11,740 bases of DNA from Clostridiales bacterium. Its GTDB lineage: Bacteria > Bacillota > Clostridia > Oscillospirales > CAG-272. The notes below the pieces were generated by a model. That model saw only the letters and a program-made list of their open reading frames with translations, had not been told where the DNA came from and searched no databases. The stretch spans positions 1-11,740 of the forward strand of contig SFNW01000056.1 in assembly GCA_004554105.1 (NCBI GenBank). Reading direction: 5' to 3'. Of the stretch, positions 5,825-11,705 are shown in pieces. The translations under genes were made by a program, and so were the position numbers. How positions within the stretch are numbered: the first letter of the stretch is position 1; each line of letters opens with the position of its first letter.

Positions 5825-6847
5825 ATGTTGAATCTGAGTCAGAGAAACAAAAAATTGCTTGCCGCCGCCGCGCTGGTGCTTGTCGCCGCGCTCGGCGTTT
5901 TCGCCGTTACGCGCTATGTCGGCAAACAGCGCGACGCCGCCTATCTCGAAAGCTACGGGCAGACCGCGCTTTATGTCGGCAGCTATACCGCAAATTATGA
6001 GCTTTACCGCTATTTTTATCTGAACTACAAGGACGAGCTTGCGGCGGACTACAAAAACGCCGACGGCAAGACCGAGACCGCCGCGCTTGACCGCGCGGTG
6101 CGCGAGCGGGTCGCCGAGGCGGTGCGCGGGCTGTACGGCACGCTTGCGCTTGCCGCCGATTACGGCATCACCGAAAATGACGGCGATGTCAAGGCATCGG
6201 CTGTTGAATACATCGACGCGGTCAAGGAATATTACGGCGCGTCTGGATATGCCGCCGAGCTTGCGGACAATTATATGACCGAGACCGTGTTTGATTTTCT
6301 CATTCGGGTCGACGGCGTCGAGGACAAGCTTTTTGCCGCGCTGACCGCCGAGGGCGGCGTCATTGAAAGCGGGGAAGAGGCTTTGCTCGAAATCTTCCGC
6401 AGCGACGAATTCGTCCGCGTCAAGCAAATCTATATCGAAAACGACAAGGGCGAGGACGTCGAAAACAACCGTCGCATCGCCGAGGAGGTTGTCGCCGAAT
6501 ATCGCGGCGGCGTCGACTTCGACACGCTCATCGGGCGTTATTCCGAGGACTTTGCAATGCCGTCCGAGGGGTACTATTTCACGCACGGCGAGATGATTGA
6601 CGAATTTGAGTCGGCGGCGTTTGCGCTTGCCGACGGCGAAGTCAGCGGCGCGGTTGAGAGCGCGGACGGCTTTCACATTATCCTGCGCCTGCCGAAGGAG
6701 GACGACTATATCACGTCGCACTTTGAGGAACTGAAGTCGCAGTACCGGAACGCACGCTTTTACGCCATGATCGACGCGCGCGCAGACAAACTGAGTGTCA
6801 GCGAGGCGGATTATGTCCGCTTGCTGAAAGCAGAGGAGATACGTTAA
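5825..6847 (+). CDS. Membrane-anchored parvulin-type peptidyl-prolyl isomerase (PrsA/SurA-like)
   Basis: A 340-residue protein with a basic N-terminus and one hydrophobic anchor (11-29). No lipobox Cys is present, unlike classical PrsA. An N-terminal helical chaperone-like region (about 35-190) is followed by a parvulin (PpiC) domain at about 196-290. Recognisable landmarks are GGVDFDTLIGRYSED (228-242), MIDEFESAAFALADGEVSGAV (257-277, matching the family's peFexaafxLkpGevS) and DGFHIILRLP (281-290). The first catalytic His, normally in SHIL, is Gln here (VKQIYI, 199-204). It probably assists folding of exported proteins outside the membrane. ATG at 5825 with GGAG four bases upstream was preferred over GTG at 5801, which lacks a ribosome binding site. 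It is the first gene of a three-gene unit; the next gene starts at the following base. Confidence 0.85.
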   Translation: MLNLSQRNKKLLAAAALVLVAALGVFAVTRYVGKQRDAAYLESYGQTALYVGSYTANYELYRYFYLNYKDELAADYKNADGKTETAALDRAVRERVAEAVRGLYGTLALAADYGITENDGDVKASAVEYIDAVKEYYGASGYAAELADNYMTETVFDFLIRVDGVEDKLFAALTAEGGVIESGEEALLEIFRSDEFVRVKQIYIENDKGEDVENNRRIAEEVVAEYRGGVDFDTLIGRYSEDFAMPSEGYYFTHGEMIDEFESAAFALADGEVSGAVESADGFHIILRLPKEDDYITSHFEELKSQYRNARFYAMIDARADKLSVSEADYVRLLKAEEIR

Positions 6848-7717
6848 GTGGCAGTATACAAACGGGTCAATACGCGCCGCCGCCGCACGGTGCGCAATGT
6901 GCTTTTGTGGCTTGCGGCGATTTTGCTGATTTTCGGCGCGACTGTCGCGTTCGGCGCTTATCTCGGCAGACGCGCCGAGACTGCGCCCGCGCAGCACGAG
7001 TTCGGCGCGGCAAGCGACCTTGCGGGTGAAACCGCCGCGCCGATTGCCGAGCATATCGTCCACGGCGAATATACCGAGCCGTCGGCGCTGACCGCCTTTG
7101 ACGACGGCGGCGACCCTTACGCGCACGCGTCGCTCTGGCTCTACAAGGACGGCAAGTCCGCCTTTGCGACCGAAACCGATAAAAAACTCGGACAGGAGGT
7201 CTCGTCCCTCCCCGCGCTCTCGCTGCTTGCGGCGGCAAATACGGCGGGACTGTTTGAGGTGCGCTCGATTTACGCCGACGCGCAGGTGCGCGAGGTGCTT
7301 TATGCTTATGAAAACGCGCTGCTCGACGAGTTCTGCGCGTCGGGCGTCGGCGAGGTGACGCTCGTCTTTTCCCGCCTTGACGCGGACTGCCTTGCCGACG
7401 TTCTCGACATGGCGGCGGCGCGGCGCGGCGCGGTCACGCTCTGCGTGCCGATTTCGGTGCTGGGCAGTGAGTCTTGCGCGAAATTCTTTACCGCCGCTTC
7501 GGAAAACGGCTATACGGTCTCGCTGTGCGCGGGCGGCATCGGTGCAGACGCGCTTGCGCAGTGCGTTGAGGATTACGCCTTCTATTTCACCAAATACAGC
7601 CTGCGCCTTGTGCTGGAGGGCAGCGAGGAAGCACTGCTTGACGTTCTGCGCGAAAAGACGCTCTTAAGCTATCAGTTCTGCTCGGCACGCCCGACAAAGG
7701 AGGTCGGCACGCCGTGA
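6848..7717 (+). CDS. Membrane-anchored protein of unknown function, possible TIM-barrel-like extracellular domain
   Basis: A 289-residue protein starting at GTG directly after the stop of the parvulin gene, with GAGGAG about nine bases upstream. A very basic N-terminus (R and K within 5-16) precedes one membrane segment (17-38), so the rest is probably outside the cell. The linker (39-95) is Ala/Glu-rich. From about 95, alternating strand-helix text such as ASLWLYKDGKSAF, then EVTLVFSRLD, AVTLCVPISVLG, YTVSLCAGGIGADAL and YSLRLVLEGS, suggests a repeated beta/alpha fold. It loosely recalls the putative glycoside-hydrolase (DUF4015-like) proteins of Clostridia. That is a weak inference: no catalytic pair of acids could be identified, and the domain may be inactive. 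It overlaps the next gene by 4 bp (GTGA), so the two are likely coupled. Confidence 0.8.
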   Translation: MAVYKRVNTRRRRTVRNVLLWLAAILLIFGATVAFGAYLGRRAETAPAQHEFGAASDLAGETAAPIAEHIVHGEYTEPSALTAFDDGGDPYAHASLWLYKDGKSAFATETDKKLGQEVSSLPALSLLAAANTAGLFEVRSIYADAQVREVLYAYENALLDEFCASGVGEVTLVFSRLDADCLADVLDMAAARRGAVTLCVPISVLGSESCAKFFTAASENGYTVSLCAGGIGADALAQCVEDYAFYFTKYSLRLVLEGSEEALLDVLREKTLLSYQFCSARPTKEVGTP

Positions 7718-8463
7718 AGCTTCCGCTGCTTTTGATTACGTCCGAGAGCGGCGAAATTCTGTTCCACAGCGGAAACGTGCGCATGAACGATGCGCTCGCC
7801 GTCGCGCTGAATGCCGTCTGTATGCAGTCCCCGCGCGGGCTTGTCGCGGTCGGCAAGGCGCGCGCCTATGTCAAGCCGGTGCAGCTTGACGGCAAGACCT
7901 ATTTGTTCTTCATGGATTTCGACCGCCTTTGCAAATACTACGGCGTTTCCGCCGCCGAACGCGCCGCCGACGGTTTGTTCGACATTTCGGCATTTTCAAG
8001 CGCGGGCGCGGTCAAGCGTTCGCTTCATGTGATGACGCAGATGTTTGCCGATTGCTATAAGGAGACGCTCGCCGCGGACGGCGCAACCTTTGAGGTGCAG
8101 GGACCGGGGCGTGAGGTGACGGTCTGCCTGCCGCCGAACGCCTATGCGCTCTGCCTTGCGCTGATGATTCGCCTGACGGCGCGGGGCGGCAGGCATGTGC
8201 GTCTCAGTTTTGTTTATTCTTCCGGCTGTGTGCGCGTGTTCGCCGACTGTATCGGCGGCAAGCCGCTGCCCGCCAAGGAGGAGACCGCGCTCCGCGTTCT
8301 GCTTGCCGAGGTGAGCGCCGCTGCGGGTTTTGCCGTTCAAACGACCCCGCGCGGCATCGAACTCGTGCTTACGCCGTTTGACGAAGCGCAGATCGGACTG
8401 AAAGCCGACCTCGACGAGCACTATCGGAAAAACTTTTCCGCCTTTGCCGAGATGTTCCGATAA
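7714..8463 (+). CDS. Cytosolic protein of unknown function, possible degenerate PAS/HATPase
   Basis: A 249-residue protein starting at GTG 7714, which overlaps the previous stop as GTGA. AAAGGAGG at about 7697-7704 supports the start. No signal peptide or membrane segment is evident. The N-terminus (3-70, LLLITSESGEILFHSGNVRM then KTYLFFMDFD) reads like a PAS-type sensor fold. A helix around 97-120 is followed by about 135-222, which resembles the order of elements in GHKL/HATPase domains: NAYALCLALMIRL at the N-box position, SGCVRVFADCIGG where a DxGxG box would be, and a final helix-strand unit ending in GIELVLTPF. The catalytic Asn and the Gly-rich ATP-lid residues are not recognisable, so ATP binding is doubtful. 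The fold assignment is an inference from pattern only. Confidence 0.78.
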   Translation: MKLPLLLITSESGEILFHSGNVRMNDALAVALNAVCMQSPRGLVAVGKARAYVKPVQLDGKTYLFFMDFDRLCKYYGVSAAERAADGLFDISAFSSAGAVKRSLHVMTQMFADCYKETLAADGATFEVQGPGREVTVCLPPNAYALCLALMIRLTARGGRHVRLSFVYSSGCVRVFADCIGGKPLPAKEETALRVLLAEVSAAAGFAVQTTPRGIELVLTPFDEAQIGLKADLDEHYRKNFSAFAEMFR

Positions 8464-8668
8464 AATCGGAAAAATTGAGAATTTTTTCCACCGCCGACCG
8501 ATTGCGCGTTTTTTCGCGCTTTCGCCGTGCTATTCTGTTTTCGGGGCGAGAAAAAGCTCGCAGTTTCGGCGGCGCGTGACGCCGCTTCGACGGTGCGCGG
8601 CATGGCACTGTTCCCCCGGTAAATGCCGACGCCGCCGACCCCCGATCCACACCGTTCTCCTTTACCCG
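8464..8668. other. Non-coding, hairpin-rich region after the parvulin operon
   Basis: No convincing gene is present. An AT-rich dyad, GGAAAAATT-GAG-AATTTTTTCC (8468-8489), directly follows the stop codon and may be a weak terminator. Three GC-rich hairpins follow: GCGCG/CGCGC (8504-8519), GCGAG/CTCGC (8546-8561) and GCGGCG/CGCCGC (8569-8585). Reading frames through here on both strands are low-complexity Arg/Ala-rich text without good start sites. It could be a structured 3' UTR, a small RNA or a decayed repeat. Confidence 0.45.
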
Positions 8669-8696
8669 AAAAAAAGGCGTTCCCGCGCCTTTTTTT
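8669..8696. terminator. Rho-independent terminator
   Basis: AAAAAAAGGCG (8669-8679) and CGCCTTTTTTT (8686-8696) pair perfectly around a 6-nt loop, leaving a long T-run on the plus strand and A-run symmetry. It lies about 205 bp after the last gene of the parvulin operon and 38 bp before the mscL promoter. Confidence 0.85.
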
Positions 8697-8734
8697 CATT
8701 TTATGCCCTTCGGACGCACTTCCCGCAATAGCAG

Positions 8735-8763
8735 TTGACAATTCGGCAAAATTCGATTATAAT
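8735..8763 (+). promoter_or_regulatory. Consensus sigmaA promoter of mscL
   Basis: TTGACA (8735-8740), a 17-bp spacer and TATAAT (8758-8763) match consensus exactly. Initiation is predicted near 8770, giving a leader of about 36 nt before the ATG at 8806. Confidence 0.93.
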
Positions 8764-8805
8764 GGTCATAACGCTATGCGGCATTGCCGCAATTCGGAGG
8801 ACAGT

Positions 8806-9174
8806 ATGGGAAAATTTTCGGCTGATTTCAAAAACTTCATCGCAAAGGGCAATGTCGTCGACATGGCGGTCGGCGTTGTCGTCGGCGGCGCGTTCAACAA
8901 GATCGTGACCTCGCTCGTCAACGACGTCATTATGCCGCTCGTCAGCCTGCTGGTCGGCGGTCTGAACGTCACCGACTGGAAGTGGGTGATCCGCGAGGCG
9001 GTATTGGCGGCGGACGGCACGGTCGTAAGTGCCGAGACCGCGCTCTGCTACGGCAACTTCATTCAGACGGTCATCGACTTTCTGATTGTCGCGCTGACCA
9101 TCTTCACGGTTCTGCGCGTCTTTACCAAACTGCAGCGCAAGCGCAAGGACGATGCGGAAGAAAAAGCCGCGTAA
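8806..9174 (+). CDS. mscL: Large-conductance mechanosensitive channel MscL
   Basis: A 122-residue protein that opens under membrane tension to release solutes during hypo-osmotic shock and acts as a homopentamer in the membrane. The N-terminal amphipathic helix FSADFKNFIAKGNVVDMAVG (4-23) and pore-lining TM1 (about 16-46, VGVVVGGAFNKIVTSLVNDV) are highly characteristic. A shortened extracellular loop (52-80) precedes TM2 (about 84-106), and a charged cytoplasmic tail rich in Lys/Arg and Glu ends the protein. It is slightly shorter than the usual 130-150 residues, mainly in the loop and tail. GGAGG at 8796-8800 is five bases before the ATG. The gene is monocistronic, with its own consensus promoter and strong terminator. 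Confidence 0.97.
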   Translation: MGKFSADFKNFIAKGNVVDMAVGVVVGGAFNKIVTSLVNDVIMPLVSLLVGGLNVTDWKWVIREAVLAADGTVVSAETALCYGNFIQTVIDFLIVALTIFTVLRVFTKLQRKRKDDAEEKAA

Positions 9175-9187
9175 AGCAGTAAACAGT

Positions 9188-9227
9188 AAAAAACCGTCGG
9201 GTATTGCAAATACCCGACGGTTTTTTT
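9188..9227. terminator. Strong bidirectional rho-independent terminator
   Basis: CCGTCGGGTATT (9194-9205) and AATACCCGACGG (9209-9220) form a perfect 12-bp stem with a 3-nt loop, flanked by six A residues and seven T residues. It lies between the convergent mscL and hemolysin III-family genes and can end transcription from both sides. Confidence 0.95.
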
Positions 9228-9236
9228 CTTGGCGGC

Positions 9237-9887
9237 TTAAAGCACATACAGATAGATTGAAAAATATTGCAGGATCGAGCCGGCGAGGACGAAGAGATGC
9301 CAGATCGAGTGCATATAGGGGATTTTCTTCAATTTATAGAAGATGATGCCGACCGTGTAGCAGACGCCGCCGGCAAGCAGCAGGACGATGCCGGGCTTTG
9401 CGAGCGTAGCGATGAGCGGCTTTGCGGTCAGAACGATGCACCAGCCCATGCAGACGTAGAGCAACAGTTCAATTTTGCGGAAGCGGTCGAGCATGACCGC
9501 GTCGAACACGATGCCGATGACCGCAAGCCCCCACAGAATGCCGAACAGCGTCCAGCCGAGCGGACCGCGCAGCGTGACGAGCAGATAGGGGGTGTAAGTG
9601 CCCGCAATCAGGAGAAAAATCGTCGTGTGGTCAAACACGCGAAAGACGCGCTTCGCTCCGGCAGGTGCGAGCGCGTGGTAGAGCGTGGACATCGTGTAGA
9701 GAATGATGAGCGACGCGCCGTAGAGCGTGACCGACACGACGCCGTAGGCGTCGCTGACGTGCGCGGCGTGAACAATCAGCGTCACCAGCGCGGCGACAGA
9801 CAGTCCCGCGCCGATGCCGTGCGAAACGGCGTTGAAAATCTCTTCGCCGAGCGTATATTTGCGGACGGTTTTTTCAGCACTTCCCAT
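9237..9887 (-). CDS. Hemolysin III / TrhA (PAQR superfamily) membrane protein
   Basis: A 216-residue integral membrane protein with about seven membrane segments. Conserved PAQR/HlyIII features are EEIFNAVSHGIGAGLS (15-30), STLYHAL with H71, FDHTTIFLLIAGTYTPYLL (85-103) with D86 and H87, and HSIWHLFVLAGSILQYFSI (193-211) with H193 and H197. These His/Asp residues form the metal site of the superfamily. The group is also called YqfA/TrhA and is linked to membrane energetics and fluidity homeostasis; haemolytic activity has been reported for only a few members. The ATG at 9887 lacks a close Shine-Dalgarno; GAGGGA is about 12 nt upstream. The length and complete motifs indicate an intact gene. 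It is monocistronic and divergent from the SEDS gene. Confidence 0.95.
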   Translation of the reverse strand: MGSAEKTVRKYTLGEEIFNAVSHGIGAGLSVAALVTLIVHAAHVSDAYGVVSVTLYGASLIILYTMSTLYHALAPAGAKRVFRVFDHTTIFLLIAGTYTPYLLVTLRGPLGWTLFGILWGLAVIGIVFDAVMLDRFRKIELLLYVCMGWCIVLTAKPLIATLAKPGIVLLLAGGVCYTVGIIFYKLKKIPYMHSIWHLFVLAGSILQYFSIYLYVL

Positions 9888-9927
9888 AGAAAAACGGAAT
9901 CCCTCGCTTCATCTTGTTTTCAAAACC

Positions 9928-9956
9928 ATGTTATCACATTTCCGAGTCTGTGTCAA
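9928..9956 (-). promoter_or_regulatory. Predicted promoter of the hemolysin III-family gene
   Basis: On the minus strand, TTGACA (9956-9951) is followed by a 17-bp spacer and TAACAT (9933-9928). The -35 is consensus and the -10 matches at 4 of 6. Initiation is predicted near 9921, about 34 nt before the ATG at 9887. Confidence 0.7.
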
Positions 9957-9970
9957 TGGGGTCTGCGTAT

Positions 9971-9983
9971 CTTCCCGGGGAAG
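9971..9983. promoter_or_regulatory. 6-1-6 palindrome between divergent promoters
   Basis: CTTCCC-G-GGGAAG is a perfect inverted repeat lying between the two divergent -35 hexamers (9951-9956 and 9987-9992). The location suits an operator for either promoter. It contains the restriction-type hexamer CCCGGG and is short enough to be chance. Confidence 0.3.
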
Positions 9984-9986
9984 CCG

Positions 9987-10015
9987 TTGACAAAATTCGC
10001 GCTATCGTTTATACT
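9987..10015 (+). promoter_or_regulatory. Strong sigmaA promoter of the RodA/FtsW-family gene
   Basis: TTGACA (9987-9992), a 17-bp spacer and TATACT (10010-10015) form a near-perfect promoter. Initiation is predicted near 10022, giving a leader of about 35 nt before the GTG at 10057. Confidence 0.9.
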
Positions 10016-10056
10016 GTTGTTATGCAATTTGCGCGATGGCGGGAGGAGGTGCGGGC

Positions 10057-11178
10057 GTGAAGGTCTTTGCGGTCACATGGTATGAAAAGCTGCGTAAGCT
10101 CGATTACATCGTGCTTGCGGCGGCTCTGGCACTGACGGTGATGAGCTTGGTCACGCTTGCGGGCGCAGCCAACGACATCGGCGTCAAGTACTTTTACATA
10201 CAGCTTGTCGCGGCAGTCCTCGGCTTTGCCATGATGACGGTCATTTCGACCGTCGACTACGAGGAGGTCGCCGACCGCTTCTCCAAGATTCTGTTCGGTG
10301 TCAGCGTGACACTGCTGCTGCTCACGCTGGTGATCGGCACGGGCGACGGCAACCGAAGCTGGATTCGCTTCAGTTGGCTGCCCATCGGCATTCAGCCCTC
10401 GGAGTTTATCAAGGTGCTGTACATCATCACCTTTTCCAAGCATATCAGCCTTGTGCGCGACAAAATCAATCATCCGCTCTCGCTCCTCAAGCTCGGCGTC
10501 CACGCGGGCGTCATCATCGGGTTGATTATGCTGCAGGGCGACCTCGGCTCGGCGCTGGTCTATATCGTGATGACCGCCGCCATGCTGTTTTGCGCGGGGC
10601 TGAGTTTTTGGTACTTCCTCGCGGCGGCGGGCGCGCTTGTCGTGCTTGCGCCGTTTCTGTGGGAGCATCTTGCGGCGTATCAGCAGGAGCGCATCATCGC
10701 GGGCTTCCACCCCGAGAGCGACCCCTCCGGCAAGGGCTTTCAGGCGTTGATGAGCCGAAATGCGATTGCGGCGGGCGGCTTTTTCGGCACGGGCTTCTCG
10801 GGCGGCACCGAGTATCAGAAGGTGCCGTTTGTCCACACCGACTTTATTTTCGCCATCACCGGCGAGAAATTCGGCTTTTTCGGTGCGCTGTTTGTCATTT
10901 TGATGCTCTGCGTGCTGGTTATCCGCTCGCTCGTGCTGGCGCAGAAGATGCGCGGCAGCTATGCGTCGACCATGTGCGTCGGCGTCGCGGCGGTGCTGAT
11001 TGCGCAGTCGGCGGAGAATATCGGGATGTGCCTGGCGCGCTTGCCGGTCGTCGGTATCACCCTGCCGTTAATGAGCTACGGCGGCTCTTCCATGGTCGCA
11101 AGCTATTGTCTGATCGGTATTATTCAAAGTATCAACGCCCATCGCGGAAAATATTTTTTCGAAAGACAAAAAAAGTAG
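10057..11178 (+). CDS. rodA: SEDS-family peptidoglycan glycosyltransferase, RodA-like
   Basis: A 373-residue polytopic protein with about ten membrane segments. SEDS proteins polymerise lipid II into glycan strands at the outer membrane face, with a partner class B penicillin-binding protein. Landmarks are NRSWIRF (99-105), GIQPSEFIKV (111-120), QGDLGSALVY (160-169, the family's QPDLGTA), NAIAAGGFFGTGFSGG (235-250), HTDFIFAITGEKFG (260-273) with the likely catalytic Asp D262, and LPLMSYGGSSMV (336-347). GTG at 10057 is the start: AGGAGG (10044-10049) lies seven bases upstream, whereas ATG at 10036 would put that site inside the gene. Only RodA versus FtsW is uncertain; no division genes are adjacent, and the chain is short, as in RodA. 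The QPD-to-QGD change is unusual. Confidence 0.93.
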   Translation: MKVFAVTWYEKLRKLDYIVLAAALALTVMSLVTLAGAANDIGVKYFYIQLVAAVLGFAMMTVISTVDYEEVADRFSKILFGVSVTLLLLTLVIGTGDGNRSWIRFSWLPIGIQPSEFIKVLYIITFSKHISLVRDKINHPLSLLKLGVHAGVIIGLIMLQGDLGSALVYIVMTAAMLFCAGLSFWYFLAAAGALVVLAPFLWEHLAAYQQERIIAGFHPESDPSGKGFQALMSRNAIAAGGFFGTGFSGGTEYQKVPFVHTDFIFAITGEKFGFFGALFVILMLCVLVIRSLVLAQKMRGSYASTMCVGVAAVLIAQSAENIGMCLARLPVVGITLPLMSYGGSSMVASYCLIGIIQSINAHRGKYFFERQKK

Positions 11179-11195
11179 TGCAATTTTCAAAAAAG

Positions 11196-11206
11196 TGTGC
11201 TATACT
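11196..11206 (+). promoter_or_regulatory. Predicted extended -10 promoter after the SEDS gene
   Basis: TGTGC-TATACT, with TATACT at 11201-11206 and the TG of an extended -10 just upstream, gives a plausible promoter. The -35 region (GTGCAA around 11178-11183) is poor. It is the only convincing promoter before the tRNA genes, so it may transcribe the structured region and both tRNAs. Confidence 0.5.
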
Positions 11207-11484
11207 ATCAAATGGCACTTGCATCTCGCGCCCGTCTGTGGTAAACTATGCGTCAGAATGGCGTAAAATTTACCCGCACGCATCTATGTTGCACTTCGGA
11301 AGTGCGGCACAGAGAGTGCCAGATTACTACCTAAAATAACCCGCACTCCGCACTTGTCGCACAATAGTTGGGAAATTGACGTGTTTTGCCTTCGGCAAAA
11401 CCCGCGGCACACATTGCCGCGGAGGCAATTTCAGGGAGTGCAGCACAGAGAGTAAAGAATTAAATCCAGTTTTACCTGCACTCC
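11207..11484 (+). ncRNA. Structured non-coding leader or RNA upstream of tRNA genes
   Basis: No credible coding sequence occurs in 11179-11484, but base pairing is dense. Visible elements are ATGCGT/ACGCAT (11248-11253 with 11278-11283, approximate), GCACTT-CGG-AAGTGC (11291-11305), and a three-way junction. In the junction GAAATTG (11372-11378) pairs with CAATTTC (11426-11432) and encloses GTTTTGCC-TTC-GGCAAAAC (11383-11401) and CCGCGGC-ACACATT-GCCGCGG (11402-11422). It ends with a 9-bp stem abutting tRNA-Arg. Not recognised as a known RNA family (T-box landmarks were not found); this might instead be a repeat element. Confidence 0.4.
11298..11353 (+). repeat. 56-nt repeat, copy A
   Basis: This stretch and 11434-11488 align along their length, with an identical core GCACAGAGAGT and shared ends (GGxAGTGCxG...CxGCACTCCGC). 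The ends pair: GAAGTGCGG (11299-11307) with CCGCACTCC (11341-11349), one mismatch. Copy A also has an internal hairpin, GGCAC-AGAGA-GTGCC (11306-11320), that copy B lacks. Confidence 0.6.
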
Positions 11485-11488
11485 GCGC
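11434..11488 (+). repeat. 55-nt repeat, copy B, abutting tRNA-Arg
   Basis: This is the second copy of the repeat at 11298-11353. Its end stem is perfect: GGAGTGCAG (11435-11443) with CTGCACTCC (11476-11484). The last base of the stem is the base before tRNA position 1, and similarity to copy A continues four bases into the tRNA. Confidence 0.6.
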
Positions 11489-11562
11489 CCTTAGCTCAGC
11501 CCGGATAGAGTACCGGATTCCGATTCCGTTGGTCGTGGGTTCAAATCCCTCAGGGCGCGCCA
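11485..11562 (+). tRNA. tRNA-Arg(CCG)
   Basis: A 78-nt cloverleaf with encoded CCA. The acceptor stem GCGCCCT/AGGGCGC is perfect, with discriminator G. The D arm has GCTC/GAGT and the conserved GG. The anticodon loop TTCCGAT gives anticodon CCG at 11520-11522, which reads CGG. The T loop TTCAAAT is normal. Two stem mismatches are seen: C-U at the first pair of the anticodon stem (CCGGA/TCCGT) and U-U at the second pair of the T stem (GTGGG/CCCTC). Either it is a tolerated variant or the gene is beginning to decay. Confidence 0.9.
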
Positions 11563-11586
11563 GATCCGCTTTTCAGCGGACATCAT

Positions 11587-11662
11587 GGGGCATTAGCGCA
11601 GTTGGGAGCGCACAACACTGGCAGTGTTGGGGTCAGGGGTTCGAATCCCCTATGCTCCACCA
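11587..11662 (+). tRNA. tRNA-Ala(GGC)
   Basis: A complete 76-nt cloverleaf with encoded CCA. The acceptor GGGGCAT/ATGCTCC has one G-U pair, the D stem is GCGC/GCGC, and the anticodon stem is CAACA/TGTTG. Loop CTGGCAG has anticodon GGC at 11620-11622, reading GCC. The T arm AGGGG-TTCGAAT-CCCCT is perfect. It follows tRNA-Arg after 24 bp and is probably co-transcribed with it. Confidence 0.97.
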
Positions 11663-11705
11663 TAAAGTAAAGGGCATCGCCGATAGGCGGTGCTCTTTGC
11701 TTTAT
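11662..11705 (+). terminator. Long hairpin after the tRNA pair, probable terminator
   Basis: A 13-bp stem (11669-11681 with 11686-11698, two G-U pairs) closes on a GATA loop and is extended below one mismatch by ATAAAG/CTTTAT (11662-11667 with 11700-11705). The downstream arm is T-rich (CTTTGCTTTAT), but the T-run is interrupted, so efficiency is uncertain. The stem begins at the final A of tRNA-Ala CCA. Confidence 0.6.

Noticed and set aside
5804..7126. 440-codon minus-strand frame
   Set aside because: It runs antisense across the parvulin gene and into its neighbour. It has no ribosome binding site or recognisable domain, while the plus-strand frames are coherent and coupled.
8421..8741. 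106-codon minus-strand frame in the gap before mscL
   Set aside because: It spans a terminator and part of the preceding gene, has no good start site and is Ser/Arg/Ala low-complexity.
9267..10085. 272-codon plus-strand frame
   Set aside because: Antisense to the hemolysin III-family gene and its promoter region; highly charged, low-complexity product with no domain.
10009..10836. 275-codon minus-strand frame
   Set aside because: Antisense to the SEDS gene; its Arg/His/Asp-rich product is typical of shadow translation.
11179..11484. T-box or other known riboswitch upstream of the tRNAs
   Set aside because: No T-box consensus or specifier-loop landmarks and no regulated coding gene follow. 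The structure does not match a family that can be recognised by eye.
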